Shown here piece by piece: positions 53,534 to 62,757 of a stretch of 64,000 nucleotides of DNA. Origin of the DNA: Oscillospiraceae bacterium (lineage in GTDB: Bacteria; Bacillota; Clostridia; UMGS1810). The position numbers and the translations under genes are program-made. Position 1 is the stretch's first letter. The number at the start of each line of letters is the position of its first letter. The notes under the pieces are model-generated. The model worked only from the letters and a program-made list of their open reading frames with translations. It made no database searches and was not told the origin of the DNA. The stretch covers positions 62,001-126,000 of the forward strand of contig SVJZ01000001.1 in NCBI GenBank assembly GCA_015068705.1, in the 5' to 3' direction.

Positions 53534-54973
53534 TTATTTTTTCCATGTATAAGGACTAAATAGCATAAGCATGGGGAAAATCTCCAATCTTCCCACCAGC
53601 ATACATATACTCATGACCATTTTGGATAATGGTGAAAATGCCGAAAAATTACCCATAGGTCCTACCATGTTCAAGCCGGGACCTATGTTGTTCATGGTCG
53701 CCGCAATCGCCGTGAAATTGGTGGTAAAATCAAAATTATCAAAGCTGATAATGAGCAGTGCTCCTACGAAAAAGCAAACATATGCCGACATATAAACATT
53801 GACACCGCGCACTGTTTCGTGCTCAATCGTTCTCCCGCTCATTTTTAGTTTGAGAGTGGTTCTCGGGTGTGCATACAGACGAATTTCTTTTACGATACTC
53901 TTGCACAAAATCATAATTCTGGACACCTTAATACCGCCGCCCGTGCTGCCTGCACATGCGCCGATAAACATCAGCAGCACCAGTATGGTTTTGGAAAATT
54001 GCGGCCAGAGGTTAAAGTCATAGGTCGAATATCCGGTAGTGGTAATAATAGATCCCACCGTAAATGAAACATTCCGGAAGGTTTCCTCGGTTGTGTCAAA
54101 CAAATACCGGGTATTACAGAAAATGAGGAAAATTGCCGCCGCAATAATAAGGAGATATGTTTTAAGTTCGTCCGATTTAAAAAACGATTTGGGGTTGCGG
54201 AAAAAGAGCATATAATACAGCGAGAAATCCACACCAAACGCAATCATGAATACTGTAATAAGATACTGCGTATACCGGCTATAACCCGCAATTCCGGAAT
54301 TCAATATACCGAATCCACCGGTACCCGCAGTACCAAAGGTAAGGGTGAGCGAAGTGAACAAATCCTCGCCGCCCAAAAGCATCAGTACGATTTGAAATAC
54401 GGTAAATGCAATGTAAATCAAATACAACAGTTTGGCGGTAGATTTTACCTTGGGCACCAGTTTGCTCACCGCTGGTCCGGGGCTTTCCGCTTTGAGCAAA
54501 AATACATTTCCGCTGCCGGATAAGGGCAATATTGCCATCAAAAACACCAACACCCCCATACCGCCCAACCAATGGCTGAAACTACGCCACATCAGAAGTG
54601 ATTTGGGGAGAGCCTCTACGTCGGTAAGGATGGATGCTCCCGTGGTGGTGAACCCCGAAACCGTTTCAAAAAAAGCATCAATAAAATTGGGAATATTTTT
54701 AGAAATCACAAACGGTAATGCGCCAAAAATACTAAGCAGCACCCAACTCAACGCCACCGCTACAAATCCTTCTCTGGCATACATCACCTTGTTTTTGGGA
54801 CGGCGAAGTGAAATCCCGGTGCCAACCAGCAAGCACAACAGTGCACACAACACAAATACATATATCTCGGCGGTTTCGCCATAGCAAACTGCACACAAAA
54901 GCGGAAGGAGCATACATGCTGCCTCAATCTTCAAAACCCATCCGAGGATATTTAAAATCATTTTATAATTCAT
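53534..54973 (-). CDS. trkH: TrkH-family potassium uptake protein
   Basis: 479 residues, with many hydrophobic membrane segments in the M1-P-M2 repeat pattern. Selectivity-filter loops are seen as SGFTTTGASIL, GTAGTGGFGILNSG, ITTTGYSTYDFN and AATMNNIGPGLNMVG. It is the membrane channel of the Trk/Ktr K+ uptake system gated by the TrkA protein encoded 11 bases upstream. The length and topology are normal. Confidence 0.95.
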   Translation of the reverse strand: MNYKMILNILGWVLKIEAACMLLPLLCAVCYGETAEIYVFVLCALLCLLVGTGISLRRPKNKVMYAREGFVAVALSWVLLSIFGALPFVISKNIPNFIDAFFETVSGFTTTGASILTDVEALPKSLLMWRSFSHWLGGMGVLVFLMAILPLSGSGNVFLLKAESPGPAVSKLVPKVKSTAKLLYLIYIAFTVFQIVLMLLGGEDLFTSLTLTFGTAGTGGFGILNSGIAGYSRYTQYLITVFMIAFGVDFSLYYMLFFRNPKSFFKSDELKTYLLIIAAAIFLIFCNTRYLFDTTEETFRNVSFTVGSIITTTGYSTYDFNLWPQFSKTILVLLMFIGACAGSTGGGIKVSRIMILCKSIVKEIRLYAHPRTTLKLKMSGRTIEHETVRGVNVYMSAYVCFFVGALLIISFDNFDFTTNFTAIAATMNNIGPGLNMVGPMGNFSAFSPLSKMVMSICMLVGRLEIFPMLMLFSPYTWKK

Positions 54974-54984
54974 GGCAAAACCCT

Positions 54985-56343
54985 CTATTTCAGTATATCG
55001 CTAATGTCGGTAACCCGGTTTTTCAACGCAACAACCACTACCGAATCTCCCGAAACGATCATATCCTGACCATGCGGGATGATATGCTTGCCATTTCGTG
55101 TGATACAGGCAATCAGAATGTTTTCTTTCAAATTAAGTTCTTCCAGCTTGATGTTGGAAATGGGGGAATTTTCCTTGATGATGAATTCCAGTGCCTCTGC
55201 CTTGCCATCTAAAATATAGTGGAGGGTTTCAATGTCGCTGCCCATGGAATTTTTCAGCGCACGCACAAAACGCACAATATACTCTGCCGTGATGTTTTTG
55301 GGATATATGGTGGTTCCCAGTTGCAAATCACCAATTACCTTGCCATACTCAATCCGGTTGATTTTGGTGATGACTTTACCATCTATTTTGCTCTTTGCAT
55401 AAAGGGAAAGCAACACATTTTCCTCGTCGATATTGGTCAGGGAAACGAAGGAACCAAAATGCGTCAGCCCCTCCTCCATCAAAATTTTATTATCGGTGCC
55501 GTCGCCATGGGCAATCACCGCACCCGGAAGTGACTGAAACAGTTGCTCGCATCGTTCCTGATTCTGTTCGATAATTTTAACCGCAATTCCTCGTTGGAGC
55601 AGTTGTTTTGCCAGATAATACGCCGTATCGCCGCCCCCCACAATCATGGTATCCTTCACGCGATCGGTACGGATGCCGATTTTTTTGAAAAATGCGCCTG
55701 CTTGCCCAATCGGTGCAACAATGCTCAAAAAATCTCCCGACTGGATTTCAAAATTACCCGACGGAATAAATGCTTCCTCGCCACGTTCGACACCGCATAT
55801 GAGGATGCCACTTTTGAGCTTGGAAGAAATATCCATCACTTTCATGCTGTTTAAGATACAGTCTTGGGGCACTAAAAATTTGAGTATTTCTACTCTGCCC
55901 TTGGCAAAAGTGTCTATTTTGATTGCCGTTGGAAAACGCAATATTCTTGCAATCTCGTTTGCCGAGGTATATTCCGGATTCACCACCATAGCCAAGCCAA
56001 GTTCTTCTTTAATCAAGTGAATGGTTTTAAAATATTCCGGCTTACGTACCCTTGCGATGGTCTGACAATCCCCCAGTTTTTTTGCCATCAGGCAAAGCAT
56101 GAGGTTGAGTTCGTCCGACCCGGCAACTGCAATGAGCACATCTGCCTTGGCAATTCCTGCCTCGGCAAGAGTGTCCACATCCACACCACTGCCAACCACA
56201 CCCATCACATCATATTCATTTACCACTTCTTGTACAACATCTGCATTGGTATCAATGAGTGTGATATTGTGTTCTTCTTCGCGAGAAAGCTGTTCGATCA
56301 GCTTTTCTCCAACCTTTCCACAACCAACAATAATAATATTCAT
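54985..56343 (-). CDS. trkA: Trk system potassium uptake regulatory protein TrkA
   Basis: 452 residues made of two tandem RCK units, each a TrkA_N Rossmann domain (MNIIIVGCGKVGEKLIEQL at the start; MIVGGGDTAYYLAKQL near residue 232) followed by a TrkA_C domain. It is a cytoplasmic NAD(H)/nucleotide-binding gate of TrkH. First gene of the trkA-trkH operon, with its own promoter. Confidence 0.96.
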   Translation of the reverse strand: MNIIIVGCGKVGEKLIEQLSREEEHNITLIDTNADVVQEVVNEYDVMGVVGSGVDVDTLAEAGIAKADVLIAVAGSDELNLMLCLMAKKLGDCQTIARVRKPEYFKTIHLIKEELGLAMVVNPEYTSANEIARILRFPTAIKIDTFAKGRVEILKFLVPQDCILNSMKVMDISSKLKSGILICGVERGEEAFIPSGNFEIQSGDFLSIVAPIGQAGAFFKKIGIRTDRVKDTMIVGGGDTAYYLAKQLLQRGIAVKIIEQNQERCEQLFQSLPGAVIAHGDGTDNKILMEEGLTHFGSFVSLTNIDEENVLLSLYAKSKIDGKVITKINRIEYGKVIGDLQLGTTIYPKNITAEYIVRFVRALKNSMGSDIETLHYILDGKAEALEFIIKENSPISNIKLEELNLKENILIACITRNGKHIIPHGQDMIVSGDSVVVVALKNRVTDISDILK

Positions 56344-56431
56344 AGCAAACCCTCTGTGTTCAATATTTTTCCAAAGTTATTTATTACGCAAAACCAAGCC
56401 GTTCATCCCGACAAATGGCTTGCATGCGCTC

Positions 56432-56460
56432 AGTATATCACAACAAACGATAAAATTCAA
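56432..56460 (-). promoter_or_regulatory. Promoter of trkA-trkH
   Basis: On the minus strand TTGAAT (56460-56455), 17 bases, TATACT (56437-56432). Confidence 0.78.
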
Positions 56461-56517
56461 TAAGTTGGATAAATTTTGTGGCAATCTAACAACCCGTTTA
56501 CATATTTGGGGAAACGA

Positions 56518-56546
56518 TTGACACCAACCATTCGTTTTTTTATAAT
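56518..56546 (+). promoter_or_regulatory. Promoter of the secreted-protein pair
   Basis: TTGACA at 56518-56523, 17 bases, TATAAT at 56541-56546: full consensus, so expression could be strong. Confidence 0.9.
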
Positions 56547-56587
56547 AGAAAGAGCAAATATTTCCTGCAAGAGAAAGGAGCAACCAC

Positions 56588-58612
56588 ATGAATATAAAAA
56601 AACTAATTGCCTTGTTGCTGATATGCATGCTATGGTGCGGCAACACATATGCCTCTGTACCAGAGCGCCGCACACTCATCGGCGATATCTCTTATAACCA
56701 CGGAGCAGGTCCCCGAACCGGTCCGAATACTGTTTCCTTTGAATTAAAACGTATGGGCGATATTTACAGCAATCAGGTGCTTGATATTGAGGTGTTGGTA
56801 TCCCCTGCTCCATATACCGAGGAATATGTGAAAGGACGCAGCAAAATTGTACTTACCCGTGGTCATGCCGAGCGTACTGTCAACATGGGCAACCTCTTTT
56901 TGTCCTCTCTGGGAAAAGAACTCAAAACAACCGTCAACATTTACGAAAATGGCGTATTGCTCATATCCGCCACCCATAGCGGCATGGTAACCGAGCGCAC
57001 CGCCCAACCCGGAGACATTGTGTATCAGCCCGTGGGTGGTGGTAAATACATCTATTTCAATAACCCTGAAATCATCACCGAGGAAAACTTACTTGACCCC
57101 GACCTCGGTAATGTTCGCCTGATGGAAGTCAATGACCTGACGGGCGAGTATGTATTTTATGCTGTATTCACCAATACCGCCTCTCTTCTCTCCTTCTATA
57201 CCGATGTGGAGTTTTTTAATCCTAATGACCAGCCTGCGTGCATTGAAGTAGAGCGAATCGGGGTAAAAACCACCGATTATAAGGCACCCGAAGATTATTT
57301 GAGTGCCGGCTACAATTCCACCTCGGCATGGTTGGATTTTTTAGATCTTTCCATTACCGGCACCGAGGATGGAAATTATGAAAATTCCAACTACATCGAA
57401 AATCCGCAGCGCAGTGCCGATTTTTATCAATGTTATTCCCCCAAACGCTACCGCACCACTGTGGAGCTTGCACCAAACGAGGGAAAATGGTTGCTGGAGC
57501 CGATGGGTCTTCGCAAAAAACTGGAAACCTACTACGGACCCGACATGACCCCCACTGCCTATGCATTGGTGATGAAATTCCGGGTAACAGAGGGTTCGCC
57601 CACCTTGAACCTTGCAGCATTTCACCATCCGGATGCGACCAAAACCATCCGGCATTCCAAGGTACAGGACTATGTGTATGAAAGCCGCGGAAAATTTGGC
57701 ACAAAGGCGCAAAAGCAAGCATACTGGAACTGGTTTATTACCCGGGCAGACGGGAAATATTTCTTTGAATTTTACGACCATTTCACCGCCATGCGCCATC
57801 TGGTGGTGAATGACCCCAAATTTTTAGAGGGACAGCCCTTTAGAGAATTTATCCCCGACATCAAAACCCCCGACGATTTGTGGGAGGACGGCTGGCAGCT
57901 CTTTACCAACAGCGAGCAGCAATATCTGCAGGTAAACGGGGTTGCCGACACGCTACCCGAAGTGCACAGTGACATTCTCTTTGTAGCGGATGATAGCATA
58001 GAAGCAGGGCAACGCCTGAAAACCCGTATTTACAATCAATATTACCCCGATGGAAGTGAGGGCGACAGTTGGGTAACCAGTTTTAATCCCCAACGAAACG
58101 AATACAGCGCCTTTCTCACCACCGAGTCGGATATGTTGCGCTTTGACTTTGCCGATTCCAAGCAGGACTGGTATTTTGATGTGTTTCATACCTCTGCACA
58201 GATTGCCGCCAGACAATTGGGTTATCCCACCGAACTGACCAACCAGAACAATTACTCGGTTTCCTACCCACATTCTGCAAATGACACCTGCAATCTGCAA
58301 AACTACGGGGTAATCACCGGACATGACATTACCATCCAAAACAATTCGGACGCCAAACGGACATTTTCTTATAATCTATCCACCAATGCAGGTGTGATAG
58401 TGCTATACGACCTACATGACGGCAAAGGGGAACGGGTGCTTCTCAAAACCACCATTTACGATACCTCCGACCCCGAAATCGGCAGAAAAAAAACACAGGA
58501 AATTTTTACATTTGATGTTCCGGCAAACGGTCAGAAAACCATTACTGTCAAAACTCTACTCACCAATCTGGATGTGGGGGCATTTGAACATTTTGTGGAG
58601 GTGGAAAACTGA
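56588..58612 (+). CDS. Large secreted protein of unknown function
   Basis: 674 residues, RBS AAAGGAG. A clear signal peptide (KKLIALLLICMLWCGNTYAS) directs export. The mature part is rich in Asp, Tyr and beta-strand-like segments and has no repeats, no SLH units and no C-terminal anchor that I can see. I recognise no domain. The gene overlaps the following SLH-protein gene by 1 base (TGATG), which implies fixed-ratio synthesis; the SLH partner could hold it at the cell wall. A consensus promoter suggests abundance. Confidence 0.8.
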   Translation: MNIKKLIALLLICMLWCGNTYASVPERRTLIGDISYNHGAGPRTGPNTVSFELKRMGDIYSNQVLDIEVLVSPAPYTEEYVKGRSKIVLTRGHAERTVNMGNLFLSSLGKELKTTVNIYENGVLLISATHSGMVTERTAQPGDIVYQPVGGGKYIYFNNPEIITEENLLDPDLGNVRLMEVNDLTGEYVFYAVFTNTASLLSFYTDVEFFNPNDQPACIEVERIGVKTTDYKAPEDYLSAGYNSTSAWLDFLDLSITGTEDGNYENSNYIENPQRSADFYQCYSPKRYRTTVELAPNEGKWLLEPMGLRKKLETYYGPDMTPTAYALVMKFRVTEGSPTLNLAAFHHPDATKTIRHSKVQDYVYESRGKFGTKAQKQAYWNWFITRADGKYFFEFYDHFTAMRHLVVNDPKFLEGQPFREFIPDIKTPDDLWEDGWQLFTNSEQQYLQVNGVADTLPEVHSDILFVADDSIEAGQRLKTRIYNQYYPDGSEGDSWVTSFNPQRNEYSAFLTTESDMLRFDFADSKQDWYFDVFHTSAQIAARQLGYPTELTNQNNYSVSYPHSANDTCNLQNYGVITGHDITIQNNSDAKRTFSYNLSTNAGVIVLYDLHDGKGERVLLKTTIYDTSDPEIGRKKTQEIFTFDVPANGQKTITVKTLLTNLDVGAFEHFVEVEN

Positions 58613-59889
58613 TGAAACGCTTACTTTTGATTTTGCTTTGCATTTCGTTATTTCCATTGGGGGTATCAGCAGATACCCCTCAGGAGTCATCCTTTGACGC
58701 CCTCTTTTCGGCATTTCAGGATGCATCCGACCCCGACATTGCCTCGCTTGCGACTTTGGGAGAATACGATACCGACAAACTGGCGCAAAAGAAGAATATT
58801 TTCTATTACCCCGGTTATTACCACGCCGCGCCCAACGAGGAACTGGATTACCGTAACATGCCTGCGAAGGTATACCCCCATCTGATTTTCAAAGTGGGTA
58901 CCTTCCGCAACCCCAACTATGTATCATACTATTTGGGCAAAGATAGCCTGCAATCCCTCATGGCAGAGGATTGGTACATCCTGCCCGCCTCGGTGGGCGG
59001 CTCTTTCGGCGCCCTCTACTACCGGAAGAATACAGAAGGTGAATGGGAGTGCTGCGGCGCGAGTGCCTATCTCATCCCACACGGCAGAGGTGCCTATTTC
59101 AATAAATTTCTTGCCGAGCGCCGTGCCGGTGAATTGGGCATGAGTACGATTGTCGAGGTAAAACCCATGCTGTTTGCGGAAAAACATATCTTCCTGTATC
59201 TGCGTGATGCAGACGGACGGGAAGAATTGCTCTCACTGACCGACAATTATTACCTCGGACGTACCAACGGCAAGAACTACCTTCGGCAGTTTGATGCAAT
59301 CATCCCAAAAGCAGGCGCAGCAGGGGTAAGCCCTGCGACAGATTTGCCCCAAGGCGGACTGCAATATGACAAAAAAGATTACACCCCGGAGGCGCAGATA
59401 TTAAATGCGGCAGGACTTGTGCGCGGTGATGAACGCGGATTCGGTCTGGATACGTTCCCCACTCGTATGGAGGCAATTGCACTACTGATACGGGTGATGA
59501 ATTTAGAGGAAGATGCCCTTTCCTCCGATTGCCCCAATCCGTTTACAGCAGATTTGCCCGACACCCACTGGGGTGCACGCTACGCGGCGTTCGCCTATGA
59601 AAGAGGCATTACCGCAGGCACAGGGGCAGATACCTTCTCGCCCGATATGCCTATTACCCAACGGCAGTTTCTCACCCTGCTATTGCGTGCAAAAGGTGAA
59701 ACCGCTCCCACCGATCCGTTCGATCTGGCAGAGGCCGCCGCGCAAAACGGATTGATCGATTCCCCTTACAGTGCAGATTTCCCCATGTTTGAAACAGGGG
59801 ACACGGAAAATACGCATTACGATGTGCGTGATGACCTCAAAAGCTTATTCACCCGTGGGGATATGATAAAACTGATTTCCAATTTTTAA
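58612..59889 (+). CDS. Secreted S-layer homology (SLH) domain protein
   Basis: 425 residues. Signal peptide (KRLLLILLCISLFPLGVSA); an unknown domain at about residues 25-255; then SLH-type repeats: AQILNAAGLVRGDERGFGLDTFPTRMEAIALLIRV-like start near 265 and WGARYAAFAYERGITAGTG with DMPITQRQFLTLLLRA near 325-365, and a degenerate third unit at the end. SLH domains bind pyruvylated secondary wall polymers. Its start codon overlaps the stop of the secreted protein upstream. It is probably the wall anchor of a two-protein surface complex. Confidence 0.83.
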   Translation: MKRLLLILLCISLFPLGVSADTPQESSFDALFSAFQDASDPDIASLATLGEYDTDKLAQKKNIFYYPGYYHAAPNEELDYRNMPAKVYPHLIFKVGTFRNPNYVSYYLGKDSLQSLMAEDWYILPASVGGSFGALYYRKNTEGEWECCGASAYLIPHGRGAYFNKFLAERRAGELGMSTIVEVKPMLFAEKHIFLYLRDADGREELLSLTDNYYLGRTNGKNYLRQFDAIIPKAGAAGVSPATDLPQGGLQYDKKDYTPEAQILNAAGLVRGDERGFGLDTFPTRMEAIALLIRVMNLEEDALSSDCPNPFTADLPDTHWGARYAAFAYERGITAGTGADTFSPDMPITQRQFLTLLLRAKGETAPTDPFDLAEAAAQNGLIDSPYSADFPMFETGDTENTHYDVRDDLKSLFTRGDMIKLISNF

Positions 59890-59892
59890 TAG

Positions 59893-59929
59893 AAAAAAGG
59901 TGCACGGTAAATGCCGTACACCTTTTTAA
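59893..59929. terminator. Bidirectional terminator
   Basis: AAAAAGGTG(C)ACGG, loop, CCGT(A)CACCTTTTT between the SLH gene and the convergent glutaminase-like gene. Confidence 0.88.
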
Positions 59930-59930
59930 T

Positions 59931-61831
59931 TTACAAAAGATTGATAAACAACCCGCCCACAACGGTTCTGTTTTGAAAATAAATGTGCTTTGCATCGGTG
60001 GTGTGATACCAGTCGGTAAGCGGCACACGGTCTGTGGTTTCGTTGATCATATTGACCACACTTTGGCTAACCTTTTCAAAATATTCCTTGTTGTCACAAA
60101 TGCAGGTAGACCAGAGCAACCAGTCCACTTTGGTGTAATCTGCCCTGCAATCGAGCGGAACCCCATACCGGTTGAGTTTGGACAGATACAGGTCAATTTC
60201 TGCATTCTTCACCTCATCCGAGAAGAAATTCCATCCCATCAGGCGATCCCACACCATGTTGTATTTCAAGCTCCATCCGTCCGGACTATCAAATCCCAGA
60301 CGGGTCGCACCATGGCTTGCTTTGGCGTCCTGCTCCCATTTTGATGCATACTGTTTTGCAATTTGCAGGTAGTGTTCCTCACCCGACAGCTTTCCGTATG
60401 CGGCAATGCCGAGGATTGCCTTGAGGCTCAGATTGCAGTTATGGTTAAGATGTCCGGCAAAATCATCGGTACACAACTGACTTGCAGGGTCATATCCGTT
60501 TTCAACCAGATAATCCGCCCACCCTTTCATCATTTCTTTATTCTCGGTAAACAAGTCGGGGGTTTTTCCTGAATAGTGTGCTGCCGCCACAAGGCACAAA
60601 AGCATATTGCCCGACTCCTCGATGGGCATTTGTCCCTCATATTCCTTTTGCTTATCGTGCTGCATATTGTAAACCTGTCCGTTTGCCAACGGATACTGTC
60701 CCACATCATGCGGTACAAATTCATACGGCCACGCATCCGATTTGGCATAGTGGAGGATGGGACGAAGCATTCCCAACACCAGATCGGGATTGTATTTCAA
60801 AAAAGGGGAATGGACGGATAGGTTACATCCAGTGTACCGATACAACCGTTGGATTCACATTCCTTTGAGAGAAACAGAATTTCCCCATTTTCGTCCGCCA
60901 CCAGTTTATGTGCGGCAATCGCCTGACGATATGCCAGAGATACAATGGTCTGATAGTCCTCTCCCAACCTGCCTGCTTCTGCTAACAATTCCCGGTCAAA
61001 TTTGTCGCACAGTGCCTTGATTTGGTCATACTCGGCAACTGTCGCCTTTGCCATATCGCCAAAGGAATCAAAATAACGGGTGTAGAATTCTTTGAGCGGT
61101 TTACCGAAATATTCAATGGGATATACCTCGTCATAGGCAAGGGTAACTACCCCTTTCGGCTTACTGTATGTAACTGTGAGGTATGGCATATCTGCAAAAG
61201 GCGTATAAATCTCGTTCAGCGGCAAGGGTTGCAGCCCTCTCTCGTGAACCGCCTCTGCAACATAGGCATTTCTGTCGCACAGATGCAGATATCCCCAATC
61301 GATAACATCCATATCACCCGATTGAGCAAGGGGAACCTGCGCAGTATTTCCGCAACAGAGCGAATACTCTGTTTTTTGGAACGCAACCATTTGTCGCTGA
61401 TTGCGTACACAGCAACGGGAATTGATGCCAAATACAAACGAAATTTCTTTTTCATTGCCACATTTTCGTTCGATCTCATATGCCACATAGCTTGCAGGAC
61501 GGCAAAGGATGTCCAACCGGTCAAGCAACAGCGGTGTAGTAAATGTAAGGGTAACCCTGGCATCCTCGTTTTCAAAGGTATATTCGGTGGTAAGCGGACT
61601 TACCGTCAAACCCGTCTGGGTCATCTTCATTCTGCACGGCGCAAAGTTTGTTTCGGTGGTGCCCATCGACCAGTAGGTACCGTCAATCAACAGACCAATT
61701 GCAAGGGGTGCCGGAATTTCGGTCCAGTGACGGGTGCAATCGTCATGAAGATGGTCTGCGCAAGACCAGATGGAAAAGAATGGGTCTACCGTTACCAACG
61801 GCACTGCCGCAGGTCTTATTTTTTTTGCCAT
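59931..61831 (-). pseudogene. Glutaminase-A family (GtaA/DUF4965-type) gene split by a one-base frameshift
   Basis: Two overlapping minus-strand frames make one protein of about 633 residues. The first part runs from ATG 61831 (GAGGTG upstream; IRPAAVPLVTVDPFFSIWS, then a beta-rich N-domain) to SNGCIGTLDVTYPSIPLF and a TGA. The homology continues at once in the next frame with LKYNPDLVLGMLRPILHYA, HDVGQYPLANGQ and the (alpha/alpha) C-domain. The break is at the T6 run of the coding strand (60799-60804); one extra T restores P-L-F-L-K-Y-N-P. The rest of both halves is intact, so this is a recent mutation, phase variation or a sequencing error. No signal peptide is seen. Family enzymes are known as glutaminases in fungi; bacterial substrates are uncertain. 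Confidence 0.82.
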
Positions 61832-61869
61832 AATTTTCACCTCAAACAATTGAATTTCTTTTATTATAC

Positions 61870-61935
61870 TGTTATAATAGGTGTAATACAATGCGAAATA
61901 CCGTTATAAAGATGAGGAAAACTGTTATGAAAGAA
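61870..61935 (+). repeat. Three phased direct repeats at the AraC start, possible operator
   Basis: ACTGTTATAAT (61870), ACCGTTATAAAG (61902) and ACTGTTATGAAAG (61923) are spaced 32 and 21 bases, close to three and two helical turns. The first overlaps a TATAAT (61875-61880). The last two also form a 21-base tandem duplication that would read MRNTVIK-MRKTVMK if translated from ATG 61891. Confidence 0.5.
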
Positions 61936-62733
61936 AAAATCTACCCCATTTTACAACAAGAGGGACTGACCAACTTAATTTGCTTTGATATGTGCGGCAT
62001 CACCTATCCCGATCCGCATTACTCCATCTCTCGCCCATCATCGCACACCGCCTGCATTGAATATATCGAATCGGGAACGGGTGTGGTGCAGATTGGCAAT
62101 CATCAGTTTCAACCCTCCGGGGGCGACAGCTATTTCCTGCACACCGGCATGGATCAACGCTATCACGCCGACCCGGAATCCCCCTGGAAAAAGTACTTTG
62201 TCAATATCACCGGACCATTGGTGGCAGATTTGATAGAAAGTTATCACTTGGCAGGAAGGTATCATTTTAAAAACCTCAACCTGAAAGATGACCTTTGTGC
62301 CATCATATCCCTTGCAAAAAAAACAGGAAAAGACAATTCCGCCCAAATGGTATCCGTGCTCAACAGGATGCTGTTTCGCATGCATTGCCACTGTCTGGCA
62401 GATGATTTGGGTGCCAGCATTGCAAATCGAATGCGGGATTTTTTAAACACAAAAACCGAGAGCGATTTCCGAATGGAGGAGCTTTGCGATTACATTGGAA
62501 AATCCGAATCACAAACCATCAAAATTTTTAAAAACGCATTTGCCACAACCCCCTATCGCTATCTGTTGGACAAAAAAATCGAGCTTGCAAAAAAGCTATT
62601 GAGAAATACCAATCTTTCTGTCAAAGAAATTGCCATGCGTCTTCGTTTTGCAGATGAATACTACTTTTCCAATGTGTTCAAGCAAAAATGTGGCAAATCC
62701 CCAAGTGCCTACCGAAAAAACGACAAACAATAA
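61927..62733 (+). CDS. AraC family transcriptional regulator
   Basis: 268 residues from ATG 61927 (GAGGA 8 bases upstream). ATG 61891 and 61912 are in-frame alternatives with weaker sites, and 61891 lies only about 4 bases after the expected transcription start. The cupin-like sensor (HTACIEYIESGTGVVQIGNHQ, GGDSYFLHTGMDQ) is followed by the helix-turn-helix pair (MEELCDYIGKSESQTIKIFKN and VKEIAMRLRFADEYYFSNVFKQKCGKSPSAYRK). Divergent from the glutaminase-like gene, which it probably regulates. Confidence 0.87.
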   Translation: MKEKIYPILQQEGLTNLICFDMCGITYPDPHYSISRPSSHTACIEYIESGTGVVQIGNHQFQPSGGDSYFLHTGMDQRYHADPESPWKKYFVNITGPLVADLIESYHLAGRYHFKNLNLKDDLCAIISLAKKTGKDNSAQMVSVLNRMLFRMHCHCLADDLGASIANRMRDFLNTKTESDFRMEELCDYIGKSESQTIKIFKNAFATTPYRYLLDKKIELAKKLLRNTNLSVKEIAMRLRFADEYYFSNVFKQKCGKSPSAYRKNDKQ

Positions 62734-62756
62734 GACGTGCATTTTGCACGTCTTAT
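62732..62756. terminator. Bidirectional terminator between two AraC genes
   Basis: AAGACGTGC, ATTTT loop, GCACGTCTT: a perfect 9-bp stem between two convergent stops. Confidence 0.85.
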
Positions 62757-62757
62757 A

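Noticed and set aside
60799-60804. Programmed -1 ribosomal frameshift in the glutaminase-like gene
   Set aside because: The zero-frame codons CTT-TTT do not form a standard slippery heptamer, and T6 is short for polymerase slippage, so a mutation or sequencing error is the simpler reading, though not excluded.
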